This document shows, piece by piece, positions 18,107-28,252 of a DNA stretch of 64,000 nt (the stretch's first letter is position 1; each line of letters starts with the position of its first letter). Where the stretch lies: contig NZ_BAJV01000002.1 of the NCBI RefSeq assembly GCF_000613885.1, forward strand, positions 186,001 through 250,000, given 5' to 3'. A program made the position numbers and the translations under genes. The notes below the pieces were generated by a model. The model searched no databases. It had not been told where the DNA came from and saw nothing but the letters and a program-made list of their open reading frames with translations. The DNA is from Asaia prunellae JCM 25354 (lineage in GTDB: Bacteria > Pseudomonadota > Alphaproteobacteria > Acetobacterales > Acetobacteraceae).

Positions 18107-19710
18107 TCAAAGGTAATCGCTGGTTGGCAGGCCCAGCAGATAGCCCTGGACTTCTTCGCATCCGTAGGAATCGAGGAAGGCCATCTGTCTTTCGGTCTCA
18201 ACCCCTTTTGCGCAGCAGGAAATGCCAAGACGGCGCGCCATTTGAATGGTCTGCCCCATCACCTCGTTTACGCGTCGATCATCATTCAGTCGCTGCATGA
18301 AAGAGCGGTCGAACTTGATCTGGTCGACCGGGAAATTTGCCAGGCGTTCCAGTGATGAATAGCCGGCGCCGAAATCGTCCAGAGCAACATGAACGCCAAG
18401 GGCGCGCAGGCGGGAGAGTTCCTGATAGGCAATATCGCGTGGTCCGAAAGAACGCTTCTCGGAAAGTTCAATCTGTAATCGCTCAGCGGCAAGACCTGTT
18501 TCACGCAACACAGTCTCAACCATGCCGGACAATCGGCGTTTGGCGAGCCAGGTCGGAGAAATATTGACGCAGACCCTGAGTGGATGACTCCATGTTATCG
18601 CAGTGCTGCAGGCCGTCTGAAGCTCCATTGATCCAGTTTTTCAATGAGTCCGCCATTTTCTGCACATTGTATGAAAATTTCGGGGGAAATCTGTCCATAG
18701 CCAGGGCGTTCCCAGCGCAGCAGGGCTTCCAGCGCAACCACGGTCTGGGTGCCGGATGCAATGATGGGCATCCAGTTGAGAGAGAGTTCTCCGCGTTCAC
18801 CGGCATTGGCAAGATCACGCTCCAGCCCGGAGGTGCCGATGAGGGCGGCAATGCTGCTGGAGTTTGCCCGCCTTTCATGCGCACCGCCATAAAGGCGCAC
18901 TTCGGCTATCGCGGCATCGACTCCTTGCAGGATGGATGTTGCATTTGTGCCGTCATCAGGGAACAGGGCCCAACCAATGGAGAACGAGGCCTGTATCTCG
19001 CTTGAACCGGCCCGAATCGCCGGTGAGAGTGCCTGGCGAATATTTGTTATGAGGCTACGTGATGTAACGAGTGACAGACCTGGGGGAGAAATGACGAGAA
19101 TATTGCCTCCACCACCATAGCCGAGAAAGGATTTGGGGGGCAGGATTGCGTAAACCCGCCTGATGGCCTCGTCGATGATCAGATTAGAGGTTTCCCATCC
19201 ATAACGCAGATTGAGCGCGTTCAGATGATCAAGATCGATCGCCATCACTGCAAAGCTTGCTTTGCGCGTGTCCGGCGTCGTCATTCCGATCATATATTCG
19301 ATATGACTCGCACAAAGACTGCGATCCGGGAGATCGGGGCGCCGGGTCTGCAGGGTCTGGTTACGGAGAATTGTCTCGGCGCAGACGGCAAGATAGGGAG
19401 CGAGTTCACGCAGCTCTGTCTCTGCGACTGTCAGCGGAATTGTGGCGAGGAGGGTCAGATCGGAGTCGAGGGCGAGGCCAAGATGATAGCAGGTTTCGGT
19501 TTTTGCCAGATAGATCCGATCCGGACTGGCACATACTGTCTTGATGCACGCTATGGTGGGTTCGTCTGTTTTGGAGCAGCCATCGCTTGCTATTTCAATC
19601 AGATTGTCTTCCGTATCATAACCGCAGATGCAGATGGACGAGGCGCCTAGCAGCCGGCGCGCGATTTCCAGTATCGCTGCCTGCGGCTGAAGCTGTTTGT
19701 TTGACGACAT
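18107..19710 (-). CDS. GGDEF-EAL protein with degenerate GGDEF, frame broken once
   Basis: Probable c-di-GMP phosphodiesterase or sensor. Residues 1-130 form an unrecognised, possibly GAF-like, sensory region. The GGDEF domain has GYGGGGNILVIS where GGDEF should be, so cyclase activity is unlikely. The EAL domain has ALEALLRW, VNIS, IELSEKRSF, ALDDFGAGYSSL, IKFDRSFM and EVQGYLLG, mostly intact, although the usual AEGVET reads AKGVET. No membrane segments. The frame shifts near 18625 (LIEKLDQW then LQTACSTAITW); one missing G restores it. ATG 19710 follows GAGAGAGG. Confidence 0.82.
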
Positions 19711-19849
19711 GGGCCTCTCTCTCACGGGGAACCCGCTCATGAAAGACGATGCAGGTTCATGCAACTATGGCGAAAATTCAGTCAATAATCCATACGTACC
19801 ATTATTTCAAACTTTTAAATAAGTATTGAAACACAGCCTCGGATGAGGC

Positions 19850-21939
19850 CTAGCCAGAGCGATTGATACGATTCATGTTGTCTCGGTCAAATAGATGAAG
19901 GAGGACTTGCAGCTCTTTTGCAAGTATAGAAGAATTACACATTCTTTTCACGGTCAATACTGCATCACGATTGGCTTCCTGCAATAACATCTCGGAATCG
20001 ACACCCTCGATCAGACGAAAAAGGGGTAGACCCGATTGACGGTTGCCTGCGAGATCACCCCCGCCGCGTAGTTTGAAATCGCGCTCCGCAATGATGAAAC
20101 CGTCCTCTGTCTCTCGCAACAACGCGAGGCGTTCCTTTCCGGTTGCTCCTGTAGAGTCATCGTAGAGCAGCAAGCAGTAAGAGGCTGTAGCACCGCGCCC
20201 GACACGCCCGCGCAGCTGATGCAGCTGGGCGAGGCCAAAACGCTCTGCATGTTCGATGACCATGACGGAGGCGTTGGGAATGTCGACCCCCACTTCGATA
20301 ACTGTTGTTGCAACGAGTAAGCGTGTTTCCCCCAGTCTGAAACGTTCCAGTTCAGCCTGTCTTTGCGCGATTTCCTGCCGGCCATGAGCCAGTCCGACTG
20401 GCATGGAGAGACGCAGGGACAAGTCGCTCCAACGCGCCTCTGCCGCAGCGACATCAAGTATTTCACTTTCTTCGACCAGCGGACAGACCCAGAAGACCTG
20501 CGCCCCTCTCTGGAGAATGCGCGTAATGCCACTCATGACCTCATCGAGAGTCGAAAGGGGATGAAGTGAGGTTTGTACGGGCTTGCGGCCAGGCGGTTTT
20601 TCGTCAAGGCGGCTCACGCTCAGATCGCCCCATTGTGTCAGCAACAGCGTACGGGGAATCGGAGTGGCTGTCATGACCAGAATATCAGTCTGTGCCCCTT
20701 TGACGCCAAGCATCAGACGTTGCTGCACGCCAAAGCGATGCTGTTCATCAATGACAGCCAAAGCAAGATCCTGAAAGACGACTTTTTCCTGGAACAGTGC
20801 ATGAGTGCCAATGATCAGTCTGGCCGAGCCCTCAGCTATGGCTTCGAGTGCCACTCTGCGCGCCTTGCCTTTCACACTTCCTGAAAGATAAACGCAGGGG
20901 ACATCGGTCAGGCTGGAAACAGTTCTGAAGTGTTGACTTGCGAGGATTTCAGTTGGCGCCATCAGCGCTGCCTGTCCTCCGGACTCCACAACACGAAGCA
21001 TGGCAAGAAGTGCTACCAGCGTCTTTCCTGAACCAACATCGCCCTGGAGCAGGCGCATCATGGGGGTTGGAGCCGCAAGGTCAGCATCAATGTCGCCCAG
21101 AGCCCGGATCTGGCGCCGGTTGGACGATGGCCAAAACGTTTCAGCGTCTCTGCGCGCAGATGATCATTGCCAAGAATGACCCGTCCGGTTTGAGCGCGTG
21201 CTTTCTGGCGTGCCAGAGCAAGAGAAAGCTGATCGGCTAGACATTCGTCATAGGCCAGGCGTTCCCGGGCAAAAAGCGCTATGGCTGACCAGCTCCGATC
21301 ATGCTCAGGAGCCGGCCGATGCAGGATTTCCAGAGCCTGAGCGAAGCTTGGCCATTGGCGTTGCTCCAGTCGGTCAGAAGCAATCCATTCGGGAAGAGGG
21401 GGCATCAGGTCGAGCGCCCTGTGAATGGCGCGTCGCATGACCGAGGTAAACAATCCGGCTGTCAGGGGCCAGACAGGATCGATGGCCGGAATGGTATCAC
21501 GGCGAGCCCAACCCAGCATGTAGTCGGGATGGGGCATGGTGAGTGAGAGGCCATAGCGTTCGAGACGCCCTGACACGGCCAGTTCGTCGCCTATTGCCAC
21601 CGACCGGATAAAAGCCTGATGAAAAAACAGGATCTCGATTTCATCCGTTTCGTCGCAGGCACGGATACGGAATGGCTGACGTGGCCGGGTGGGGTGGGTA
21701 ATATCAAGTACCCGCAGCCTGATTGTCAGTGTGGCACCAGGCATGAGCTGTTCACGGGCCTCATGCAGGGTCAGTACGGTGCGACGGTCGGTATAGCTGG
21801 TGGGGAGGGTAAACAGCAGATCGATCACGCGCGGCCCGCACGCAACCTTTCGCAGCAGATCAGCGTAACGAGGGCCTATGCCGGGCAATGTGCTCAGAGG
21901 GGAGAGCAGCTGCGAAATACTTGAGGACTCTGGGTGCAT
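19850..21939 (-). CDS. recG: ATP-dependent DNA helicase RecG, frame broken once
   Basis: RecG remodels stalled forks and branch-migrates Holliday junctions. The N-terminal wedge/OB region (LPGIGPRYADLL near 20, LPTSYTDRR, then the OB barrel) is in the first frame. The helicase domain, LLQGDVGSGKTLVAL and VIDEQHRFGVQQR through the motif VI region LHQLRGRVGRG, is in the next. The break near 21114 removes one base within an alternating GC stretch (TGA-R-QIRALGDIDADL when restored). Total about 696 residues, normal. It is divergent from mfd, so two repair genes share a 127-base spacer. Confidence 0.92.
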
Positions 21940-21966
21940 GGCCTTCGCGGAACATGGGCTGACAGC

Positions 21967-21972
21967 GTATAA
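21967..21972 (+). promoter_or_regulatory. Candidate -10 element upstream of mfd
   Basis: A perfect TATAAT lies 95 bases upstream of mfd. I cannot find a good -35 at 16-18 bases, so this is weak. Confidence 0.3.
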
Positions 21973-22066
21973 TGCACAGGCTATAGGATAGAACCGTCAT
22001 GGAACAAAACGAAACCATCGCCTGGCAGCCTGACTGCATTGTGGCGCGCGTGCTTTGGATTTCTGA

Positions 22067-25000
22067 ATGACCGATACCCCCAACTGGCCGACTCTCTGGG
22101 GCGTGCCGGAAGCCTATACCGCGTTTCTCCTGCGTCGCCGCCTTGGCGAACACGAAGGGCCGCTGATCCATGTGGCGCGGGACGATGCGGCTGTTGCCGC
22201 CCTTGCTGATATGCTTGCCTATGTCGAGCCCGATGTCAGTGTGTTGCGTTTCCCGGCATGGGACTGCCTGCCTTATGATCGTGTCTCACCCAACCCGGTG
22301 ATTACGGCCGAACGTGCCGCCACACTGACGCGGCTGCTTGAGCCCGCAGGCAAGACGCGGCGTATCGTGCTGACTACGGTCCATGCACTTGTTCAGCGTG
22401 TGCCGCCACGCGATGCCTTCCGCAACCAGTCGATTGGTGTGAAAAAAGGTGAGTCGCTAGATCAGGCCATGCTGATCGAGCTGCTGGTTGCCAGCGGATA
22501 CACCCGTACCGACACGGTGATGGAGGCCGGGGAGTTCGCAACACGTGGCGGGATATTCGATCTATTCCCGGCTGGGGAAAGCGAGCCGATCCGCCTCGAT
22601 CTGTTCGGGGACGAGGTGGATAACATCCGCCGTTTTGACGTGGCCACCCAGCGTTCAACAGAGTCCCTTGAGTCGTTCAAGTTGCGTCCGGTCTCGGAAT
22701 ATGCCCTGAGCCCGGATGCGATCAGCCGTTTTCGCTCGGCCTGGCGGGACCTGTTCGGCCCGTCTTCAGCATCGGATGTGCTGTACGAGCATGTCAGTGA
22801 GGGGAGGCGCTTTCCGGGGCTTGAGCATTATATCCCGCTCTTTCATGAGCATATGGACACGCTGATCGATTATCTGCCTGATGCTTCAGTCAGCTTCGAT
22901 CATCAGGTGCCGGATATCCTCAAGGCGCGCTTAGAAATGATCGCTGATCATTTTGAAGCCCGCAAAGCCCCGGCCCGTGAAGGAGAGGCGATTTACCGCG
23001 CCCTGCCATCTCATCTGCTCTATCTCAACCGCACTTCCTGGGATGCAATGCTTGCCCGGGTACCGAGCATCGCCCTCAATCCCTTTGCAAAACCCGATAC
23101 AATGCAGGGACTGGATGCGGGTGGCCGACCGGGGCCAATTTTTGTCCGTGGCAAGGACGGAACGCGTGAAGGCGCGTTTGATGCACTCCGAACCCAGCTC
23201 GAATCCTGGGAGAAGGCCGGACGGCGCTGCTTTGTCACAGCATGGACCAAAGGCTCCCGCGAACGTATTGCTTCGTTGCTCCGGGAGCACCGTTTCACGA
23301 CAGAACTTCATGACAGCTGGGCTTCGGCGGCAGGGATTGCTCCCGGGACAGTCGGTCTGATCGTCCTCGGGCTTGAACGTGGTTTTGTGGCCGATCGCAT
23401 GGCGTTCGTTTCCGAGCAGGATCTGCTTGGCGAACGTATTGCCCGTCCACCACGTCGCAAGCGCCGGGCGGAGCAGTTCATCACCGAGGCCTCCGAAATC
23501 AGTGAAGGCGATCTGGTAGTTCACGCGGATTATGGCATCGGGCGTTATGAAGGGCTTGAGACTGTCAGCGATGGCGTGGCCCCGCATGATTGTCTGAGGC
23601 TGCTTTATGACGGTGCCCAGAAGCTCTTTTTGCCTGTCGAGAATATCGAGCTTTTGAGTCGTTTCGGCTCCGAGCAGGGCGGGGTCGCGCTCGACAAGCT
23701 TGGCGGTCAGGCCTGGCAGGCCCGCAAGGCCAAGATGAAGGAGCGTATCCGCGATATGGCGGGTGAGCTCATTCGCACCGCTGCAGGGCGCGCCATGAAG
23801 GACGCGCCATCGCTCATTCCTGCCGAAGGCATGTGGGACGAGTTCTGTGCGCGTTTTCCGTTTGTCGAAACCGAGGATCAGTCACGCGCCATTGCTGATG
23901 TGCTTGAGGACCTGACCTCAGGCCGTCCCATGGATCGTCTCGTTTGTGGCGATGTTGGCTTCGGCAAGACTGAAGTGGCCTTGCGAGCAGCGTTTGTGGC
24001 AGCTCTTTCCGGCGTGCAGGTAGCCGTTGTCGTACCGACCACACTTCTGGCGCGTCAGCATTTCCGCAGCTTTTCGACGCGTTTCGAAGGCTTCCCCGTG
24101 CGTATCGCGCAGCTTTCGCGTCTGGTGACAGCCAAGGAGGCCGCCGAAACCCGTAAGGCGCTTGAAGAAGGACAGGTGGATATTGTTGTTGGTACCCATG
24201 CGCTGATTGCAAAATCGGTCGGGTTTGCCAATCTCGGGCTGCTGATCATTGATGAGGAGCAGCATTTTGGCGTGGCGCACAAGGAGCGTCTCAAGTCTCT
24301 GCGCGAAGATGTGCATGTGCTGACGCTCTCTGCCACACCGCTCCCTCGTACGCTTCAGCTTTCGCTTACCGGCGTGCGGGAAATGAGCCTGATTGCGACC
24401 CCGCCGACTGACAGGCTGGCCGTGCGAACGTTCATTACGCCCTTCGACAGTGTGATGATACGTGAGGCGATCCAGCGTGAGCGTTTTCGTGGTGGGCAGA
24501 TCTTCTGCGTCGTTCCACGCATCGAAGATATGGACAGGATGGCTGAGCGTCTGCGCGATATCGTGCCCGATGCCAAGACCGTCCAGGCCCATGGCCGTCT
24601 GACGCCTGCCGAACTTGAGCGCGTCATGACCGAGTTCTCGGACGGTCGTTACGATGTTCTGCTCTCGACCAATATCGTCGAAAGCGGGCTCGATATGCCT
24701 GCGGTAAACACGCTTATCATTCATCGTGCCGATATGTTCGGCCTTGGCCAGCTCTATCAGCTGCGCGGTCGTGTAGGGCGCGGGAAGCAGCGCGGTTATG
24801 CATATCTGACATGGCCACAGAGCCATCGTCTCTCGCCAGCTTCCGAAAAACGTCTGGAAATCATGCAGACGCTTGATACGCTTGGTGCAGGGTTTACCCT
24901 TGCATCGCATGATCTTGATTTGCGTGGTGCGGGCAATCTCCTCGGTGATGAGCAATCGGGCCATATCAAGGAGGTCGGCATCGAGCTGTATCAACAGATG

Positions 25001-25522
25001 CTCGAAGATGCCGTCACTACCATGCGTCTGCAGAAGGACCAGAAGCGCGAGGAAGACAAGGACTGGACGCCCAATATCATTCTCGGCCTGCCGGTTCTGA
25101 TCCCCGAAACCTATGTGCGGGATCTGCCTGTGCGTCTTGGTCTCTATCGACGCATTGCCGGGCTCCAGGGGGAGGCCGAGCTCGATGCCATGCGTGCCGA
25201 AATGGTCGATCGTTTCGGCTCCCTGCCGCAGGAAGTCGAGAACCTTCTTGACGTGGTCGTGATCAAGCGCCTGTGCAGCGCGGCCGGGGTTGACCGCCTT
25301 GAGGCAGGGCCAAAAGGTATGGTCATCCAGTTCCGTAATCGCAAGTTCCGCAATCCCATGGGGTTGCTCAAATGGGTTGAGCGTCACAAGGATCAGGGGG
25401 TCAAGCTTCGTCCCGACCAGAAACTCGCTGTAGTGCGTGAAATGACCAATGCCCAGCGCATCACGATGGCACGCAAGGTTATGACCGCACTCAGGAAACT
25501 GGCGGAGAAAACCGATCCCTGA
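22067..25522 (+). CDS. mfd: Transcription-repair coupling factor
   Basis: Mfd removes RNA polymerase stalled at lesions and recruits UvrA. The 1151 residues show the UvrB-like N-terminal module (WDCLPYDRVSPNP, GGIFDLFPAGE), the RNA polymerase interaction domain (EGDLVVHADYGIGRYEGLE near 475) and the translocase (DVGFGKTEVALRAA, DEEQHFGV, LSATPLPRTL, LRGRVGRGKQRG). The C-terminal autoinhibitory D7 domain ends the protein. The frame is intact. The ATG overlaps the stop of a 23-codon upstream frame as ATGA. Confidence 0.96.
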   Translation: MTDTPNWPTLWGVPEAYTAFLLRRRLGEHEGPLIHVARDDAAVAALADMLAYVEPDVSVLRFPAWDCLPYDRVSPNPVITAERAATLTRLLEPAGKTRRIVLTTVHALVQRVPPRDAFRNQSIGVKKGESLDQAMLIELLVASGYTRTDTVMEAGEFATRGGIFDLFPAGESEPIRLDLFGDEVDNIRRFDVATQRSTESLESFKLRPVSEYALSPDAISRFRSAWRDLFGPSSASDVLYEHVSEGRRFPGLEHYIPLFHEHMDTLIDYLPDASVSFDHQVPDILKARLEMIADHFEARKAPAREGEAIYRALPSHLLYLNRTSWDAMLARVPSIALNPFAKPDTMQGLDAGGRPGPIFVRGKDGTREGAFDALRTQLESWEKAGRRCFVTAWTKGSRERIASLLREHRFTTELHDSWASAAGIAPGTVGLIVLGLERGFVADRMAFVSEQDLLGERIARPPRRKRRAEQFITEASEISEGDLVVHADYGIGRYEGLETVSDGVAPHDCLRLLYDGAQKLFLPVENIELLSRFGSEQGGVALDKLGGQAWQARKAKMKERIRDMAGELIRTAAGRAMKDAPSLIPAEGMWDEFCARFPFVETEDQSRAIADVLEDLTSGRPMDRLVCGDVGFGKTEVALRAAFVAALSGVQVAVVVPTTLLARQHFRSFSTRFEGFPVRIAQLSRLVTAKEAAETRKALEEGQVDIVVGTHALIAKSVGFANLGLLIIDEEQHFGVAHKERLKSLREDVHVLTLSATPLPRTLQLSLTGVREMSLIATPPTDRLAVRTFITPFDSVMIREAIQRERFRGGQIFCVVPRIEDMDRMAERLRDIVPDAKTVQAHGRLTPAELERVMTEFSDGRYDVLLSTNIVESGLDMPAVNTLIIHRADMFGLGQLYQLRGRVGRGKQRGYAYLTWPQSHRLSPASEKRLEIMQTLDTLGAGFTLASHDLDLRGAGNLLGDEQSGHIKEVGIELYQQMLEDAVTTMRLQKDQKREEDKDWTPNIILGLPVLIPETYVRDLPVRLGLYRRIAGLQGEAELDAMRAEMVDRFGSLPQEVENLLDVVVIKRLCSAAGVDRLEAGPKGMVIQFRNRKFRNPMGLLKWVERHKDQGVKLRPDQKLAVVREMTNAQRITMARKVMTALRKLAEKTDP

Positions 25523-25691
25523 TCAGGGCTGAAAACCGGAGCTTTTCAATGGGCTGGAATGGACCTGTTGTCTCCGGCCTGCTGAAAGATCGCGCAGACA
25601 AGGCTTCGGATCAAGCAGGGGGTGATGCCCCATCCGGGCAACTTGAACGGGATTCGTTTGTTCGCTGTCTAGCGTATGAATGGAGAAGCTT

Positions 25692-26489
25692 ATGCTGACG
25701 ATCAATCTCTCGGGCCAGAAGGCTCTTGTGACAGGATCAACAGGGGGTATTGGCCTTGCGATCGCGTCGCGTCTGGCTCAGGCAGGCGCCCATGTGATCG
25801 TTAACGGGCGTGGCAAAGAGCGTGTGAATACCGCAATCGAGGCGATCCGCAAGGATGTGCCAGGTGCAACGCTGACGGGGTTCGCGGGCGACGCAGCACG
25901 TCCGGAAACTGTACGGGCATTATATGAGGCCCATCCTGATCTGGATATTCTGGTCAATAATCTTGGTATATTCGAAGAGGTACCATTTGCCGATATCTCT
26001 GATGAGGATTGGCAGCGCTTTTTCGATATCAACGTTATGAGCGGCGTTAGACTGAGCCGCGCCTATCTTCCCGATATGGTCGAGAGGGGCAGTGGGCGGA
26101 TTGTGTTTATTTCAAGCGAATCCGGGCTGAATATTCCGGCTGAGATGATCCATTACGGGTTCAGCAAGGCAGCCCAGATTGCCATTGCCCGTGGTCTTGC
26201 GGAAAGTGTGGCGGGTAGCGGTGTAACGATCAACAGTGTGCTGCCCGGTCCGACCCGGACCGAGGGTGTTATGGAAATGCTGGGCAAGACCGCGCAGCAA
26301 TCGGGGAAGACACCAGAGGAAGTTGAGGCCGGTTTTCTCAAAAACAATCGTCCAACCTCATTGATTCGCAGGCTCGAAGAACCGGAAGAGGTGGCAAACA
26401 TGGTCGCGTATATCTGCTCGCCGCTGGCATCAGCGACGTCGGGCGCGGCCTTGCGTGTTGAGGGGGGATTACTGCGCCATCCGGGTTAG
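25692..26489 (+). CDS. Short-chain dehydrogenase/reductase
   Basis: A classical SDR with the NAD(P) loop TGSTGGIGLAIASRLA, NNLGIF and the active-site Ser-Tyr-Lys (ISSESG, YGFSK). The C-terminal PGPTRTEG and the final GAALRVEGGLLRHPG are typical of 3-oxoacyl-ACP reductase-like or polyol/sugar oxidoreductases; the substrate is unknown. ATG 25692 is preferred because GGAG lies eight bases upstream; ATG 25680 is in the same frame. The 169 bases before it contain nothing I recognise. Confidence 0.82.
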   Translation: MLTINLSGQKALVTGSTGGIGLAIASRLAQAGAHVIVNGRGKERVNTAIEAIRKDVPGATLTGFAGDAARPETVRALYEAHPDLDILVNNLGIFEEVPFADISDEDWQRFFDINVMSGVRLSRAYLPDMVERGSGRIVFISSESGLNIPAEMIHYGFSKAAQIAIARGLAESVAGSGVTINSVLPGPTRTEGVMEMLGKTAQQSGKTPEEVEAGFLKNNRPTSLIRRLEEPEEVANMVAYICSPLASATSGAALRVEGGLLRHPG

Positions 26490-26522
26490 GGTGAAAGCCG
26501 GAACTACAGGCTGAAAAGTGGT

Positions 26523-27226
26523 TCAGGGCTGGAATATGGAGTGTCGTTCCGGGAGCAGCTTGTCGATGAAGCACTGATCGACAGATCTTCCGGCAATATC
26601 GACAAGAATCCCTGAAAATCTGTTGCTCCTGTCATAAAGAGCTACAGCGGCAAAGCCTCCATCGCTGCCCGTACTGGCGATGAAGGCAGGAACGTTGTCG
26701 GGCGGAATGTTCAGAGGGCTGGCAAAATGCGGCTGGTTGGAAATCTGGCAATCATCCACTCGAAAGACTCATTTCGTTGATCAGCCAGATCGAGCGCCTT
26801 GAGGGCCTGTAGGGCTCTTTCGGAAAACACCCCTATGCAGGCACCATCAACAGGAAATTCAATCAGCATTTCCTTTGAAACGGGGAGTGTTCCTTGTGCT
26901 TCCAGCCAGATCAGACTGTTGGTATGGGCAAAGAACGAATCGTTTTCCTCTCCCGATTCAAATACCCAAGGTGTCAGGATTGTGGGGATCTCCGGTAGGG
27001 TAGCCGCCTGCAAGGCCTCCGGCCCGCTGAGAGGGTCGCCAATATATAGGCTTTCCGTAACGGTGATCGGAGTGAAGCTTTGCCAGTAAAACGGGCGCCC
27101 TGCTTCTGACTCCAGCCATTGACGGGCAGGAGTCAGAGGTGATGGAATTTCCTGTTCGTTATGCGACTTGTGGATATTCAGCGTAGTCTGCTTTTTTCCT
27201 CGCCATATGAGCGTCCACCAGGCCAC
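26523..27226 (-). CDS. DUF4241-like protein, frame broken once
   Basis: Two overlapping frames together give about 230 residues. The first has GDPLSGPEAL, WLEAQGTLPVS and FPVDGACIGVFSERALQAL, reminiscent of the DUF4241 pattern (DPL, then a V-D-x-G-x-x-x-F block). The second has NVPAFIASTGSDGGFAAVALYDRSN, close to the Gly-Asp-Gly region late in that family. A single lost base between 26711 and 26757 would join them. There is no signal peptide or membrane segment. The family link is tentative and the function unknown; no cognate partner gene is adjacent. Confidence 0.5.
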
Positions 27227-27230
27227 GGGA

Positions 27231-28118
27231 TCAATTGACCGGAATAGGGATCGAGTTGACCTTCAGAATGCCGCCACCAAGCGTGAGGTCCCACATCACT
27301 TTGTTGCCGTCGCGATGCCCCATGAACTGGGCCACCGAAAGCGCAGTCGAGACCCCACCCGGCAGCACAGGGCGAATTGTTGCCAGCAGGTCACTCAGAT
27401 CCGTGATTGCCAGATGGATCTGACCGGTGCTCGTGGCCGTCGTGTGACCGGGAGAGATCCAGCCGTTACCCTCCAGCTTTCCCTTGGCCCAAAGGGCTTC
27501 AAGAGAGGAAATGGTAATTTTTCCTTCGGGGGTTTTCCCTCCATCGAGCATCTGTTCGGGGATAGTGAGTGTGGTACGCAGACTGGCTGGTAATGCCGAA
27601 CCACCCGGTGCGCTTAGACCCGACGCTGCAAAAACAATATCGATGCTGCCAGAAGCCTGACCGGCACGCAGGGTGGCGTTCACGTGCTCTGCAGAGTAAC
27701 GGTTCTTGCCGCTGGAGAGGGCGACGCCTGTCCAGACAAGCTCGGCGACGGCCCCCTGATGCAGGGCGTCACGCAGATTTCTGAGTGCGGCGCGGCCGTT
27801 CACATCGTGACACCCTGCCGGCGAGCCGTCATGGACAAGCTTGAGCAGGCCAAACGAGATGAGTGCGTTGGCGTCGCGCAGATTGGGAAGGGTCAGATGT
27901 CCCTGCCGGTCCTGCACCACTACTTGCCCGACCCCCAGATGAGCGTCACCAGTTGCGAGGGCCGCGCTGTAGCCTGACATGGACAGGCTGGCCGTACCCA
28001 TTGTCCTCGATGTGGCATCTGATGTCATGCACGCAGCGGGAATGGCATCGGCCCGGGCCTGTGTCAGGCTTCCACCGAGGGCGAGAAGCGCTATGAGAGA
28101 GGCTGTGGCGTATTTCAT
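27231..28118 (-). CDS. Secreted protein of unknown function
   Basis: About 295 residues with an N-terminal signal peptide (MKYATASLIALLALGGSLTQARA). The mature part is rich in beta-strand patterns and small residues (GTASLSMSGYSAALATGDAHLGVG). It has a few cysteines, IPEQML and a C-terminal GGGILKVNSIPIPVN. I do not recognise a family. ATG 28118 gives the best signal peptide; an upstream ATG at 28142 is possible. It ends 4 bases before the DUF4241-like gene starts, so they may be co-transcribed. It diverges from the PLP decarboxylase. Confidence 0.65.
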   Translation of the reverse strand: MKYATASLIALLALGGSLTQARADAIPAACMTSDATSRTMGTASLSMSGYSAALATGDAHLGVGQVVVQDRQGHLTLPNLRDANALISFGLLKLVHDGSPAGCHDVNGRAALRNLRDALHQGAVAELVWTGVALSSGKNRYSAEHVNATLRAGQASGSIDIVFAASGLSAPGGSALPASLRTTLTIPEQMLDGGKTPEGKITISSLEALWAKGKLEGNGWISPGHTTATSTGQIHLAITDLSDLLATIRPVLPGGVSTALSVAQFMGHRDGNKVMWDLTLGGGILKVNSIPIPVN

Positions 28119-28252
28119 GGGAGTAAGGATGGGGCTGTTCATGTTGCCACACAACCGGAATTTTGCGGCAGGAGTTGGGCGCAGGCAGTGGCATCGTTAC
28201 AACGGACATCAAAGCCGTCAGAACATGTTTCAAGCAGGGTATTGGATTGGCA

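Noticed and set aside
23918-25387. 489-codon reverse-strand frame inside mfd
   Set aside because: It is fully antisense to the mfd helicase domains; high GC leaves few stops there.
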